Source of the DNA: an uncultured Paraglaciecola sp. | GTDB lineage: Bacteria; Pseudomonadota; Gammaproteobacteria; Enterobacterales; Alteromonadaceae | Assembly (NCBI GenBank): GCA_905479025.1 | Contig: CAJQKX010000187.1 | Coordinates: 1-6,642 of the forward strand | Length of the DNA: 6,642 nt | Direction of reading: 5' to 3' | Shown here: positions 5,853 through 6,642 of the stretch, one piece after another | Layout of the letters: the number at the start of each line of letters is the position of its first letter | Position numbering within the stretch: the stretch's first letter is position 1 | Made by a program: the position numbers and the translations under genes | Notes under the pieces: generated by a model | What the model was told of the DNA's origin: nothing | The model's database searches: none | What the model saw: the letters and a program-made list of their open reading frames with translations, nothing else

Positions 5853-6642
5853 TTATTTAAAGCTTTTTGCAAAATTGTTAGTGGCATTTATTAAGGCATC
5901 GATGATTTTTGGTTCACTTGCAACATGCCCCGCCATTTCAATCACTGATAATTCAGCTTCAGGCCAGTGTTTTTTTAATTGCCATGCTTGCTCAACAGGG
6001 CACACCATATCATAACGACCATGAATAATTTTTGTTGGAATATGCCGAATCTTATCAATGTATTTAAGAACAGGTTGTTTTGCAATAAAACATTGATTCA
6101 TTGAATAATATAGCTGAATAATAGCAGCAGCTTTGGCGTCTTCTTTGATTGAGCTTGCTTCAAGAATCACCAAATCCTGCCAATTAATCAGGCTTGCCTC
6201 CCAGTGTTGTAATTTATTAAAAATAGCGTTTGATACCTTAATATTATTACTGGTGAGTTGTTGATATATTGCAGGTAGCGGGTGAGATTGTTGCGAAAGA
6301 GGCAGGTCTGCGACTATGTTATTCCAAGCGTCAGGAAAAAATTTCGCCGCACCGTTTTCGCTATAAACCCAATCAATATCTTGCCTACGCGCAAGGAACA
6401 CGCCTCGTAATATCAAGCCAGAAACATACTCAGAAAAGTGCTGCGCATAATATAAACCTAGTGTAGCTCCCCAAGATCCACCAAAAACCAACCACTTTTT
6501 AATGCCAAGATGTTGTCTTATTGACTCTATGTCTTGGATAATATTTGCAGTTGTATTTTGTGCTAAAGCGCCATAAGGACGAGAGCGTCCACAGCCTCGT
6601 TGATCAAACAAAATGATATGATACAGCTGCGGGTCAAAATAA
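5853..6642 (-). CDS. pip: Proline iminopeptidase-type alpha/beta hydrolase, N-terminus cut by window edge
   Basis: This is an S33-family serine peptidase (prolyl aminopeptidase), probably cytoplasmic, that removes N-terminal proline from peptides. The frame is open to the window end: the 10 residues before the first possible internal start read YFDPQLYHII and continue into LFDQRGCGRSRPYG, the classic family segment, so the true start and about 40-50 residues with the HGGPG motif lie outside. Some 262 residues are visible of a usual 310-330. The nucleophile is the Ser of GGSWG (codon 6474-6476). The acid is the Asp in HGRYDMVCP and the base is the His in MAGHVASEP, so the triad is complete. 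The central cap region includes QWEASLINWQ-like sequence (HWEASLINWQ), typical of the enzyme. It reads in the same direction as the pqq operon, 316 bases ahead of pqqA. Pathway involvement is unproven. Confidence 0.9.
   Translation of the reverse strand, partial: YFDPQLYHIILFDQRGCGRSRPYGALAQNTTANIIQDIESIRQHLGIKKWLVFGGSWGATLGLYYAQHFSEYVSGLILRGVFLARRQDIDWVYSENGAAKFFPDAWNNIVADLPLSQQSHPLPAIYQQLTSNNIKVSNAIFNKLQHWEASLINWQDLVILEASSIKEDAKAAAIIQLYYSMNQCFIAKQPVLKYIDKIRHIPTKIIHGRYDMVCPVEQAWQLKKHWPEAELSVIEMAGHVASEPKIIDALINATNNFAKSFK

Noticed and set aside
6269..6466. Plus-strand open frame of 65 codons
   Set aside because: Antisense to the catalytic region of the hydrolase and without recognisable features.

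Overview
The window holds a complete pyrroloquinoline quinone (PQQ) biosynthesis operon on the minus strand, in the order pqqA-pqqB-pqqC-pqqD-pqqE-pqqF (about 5536 down to 720). It is flanked by two genes cut by the window edges, both also on the minus strand: a proline iminopeptidase upstream (5853-6642, N-terminus missing) and an RhlG-like short-chain dehydrogenase/reductase (SDR) downstream (1-487, C-terminus missing). I see no mobile element, CRISPR array, tRNA or rRNA. The gene order, protein sequences and fairly low GC suggest a gammaproteobacterium, perhaps a marine one. That is inference from protein style; no taxonomic marker is present.

Layout from right to left, in the direction of transcription. 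The alpha/beta-hydrolase gene ends at 5853. A 316-base AT-rich region (5537-5852) follows. It carries a weak terminator-like hairpin, a 23-base inverted repeat, a TATAAT hexamer just downstream of that repeat, and the pqqA ribosome binding site. pqqA encodes a 23-residue peptide, too short for most gene callers. A 10-bp perfect hairpin lies between pqqA and pqqB, where it could set the excess of pqqA over downstream message. pqqB is followed by a 14-bp direct repeat that includes its stop codon. pqqC, pqqD, pqqE and pqqF then overlap one another by 4, 8 and 4 bases, which points to translational coupling.

How the genes work together (family knowledge). PqqA is the ribosomally made precursor. 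PqqD binds it and presents it to PqqE, a radical SAM enzyme that joins the Glu and Tyr side chains. A protease releases the cross-linked Glu-Tyr unit, PqqB hydroxylates it, and PqqC performs the final ring closure and oxidation to PQQ. All catalytic and cluster-binding residues that I can place in PqqA, PqqC and PqqE are present.

The least ordinary part is the protease, here called pqqF by position. It is only 484 residues and looks less like the roughly 760-residue enterobacterial/pseudomonad PqqF than like a miniature presequence protease (M16C): a catalytic HxxEH domain joined by a basic linker to a C-terminal domain with an R-x5-Y motif. The SDR gene at the left edge is visibly richer in GC than pqqF, so the 488-719 interval may be a boundary between DNA of different histories.
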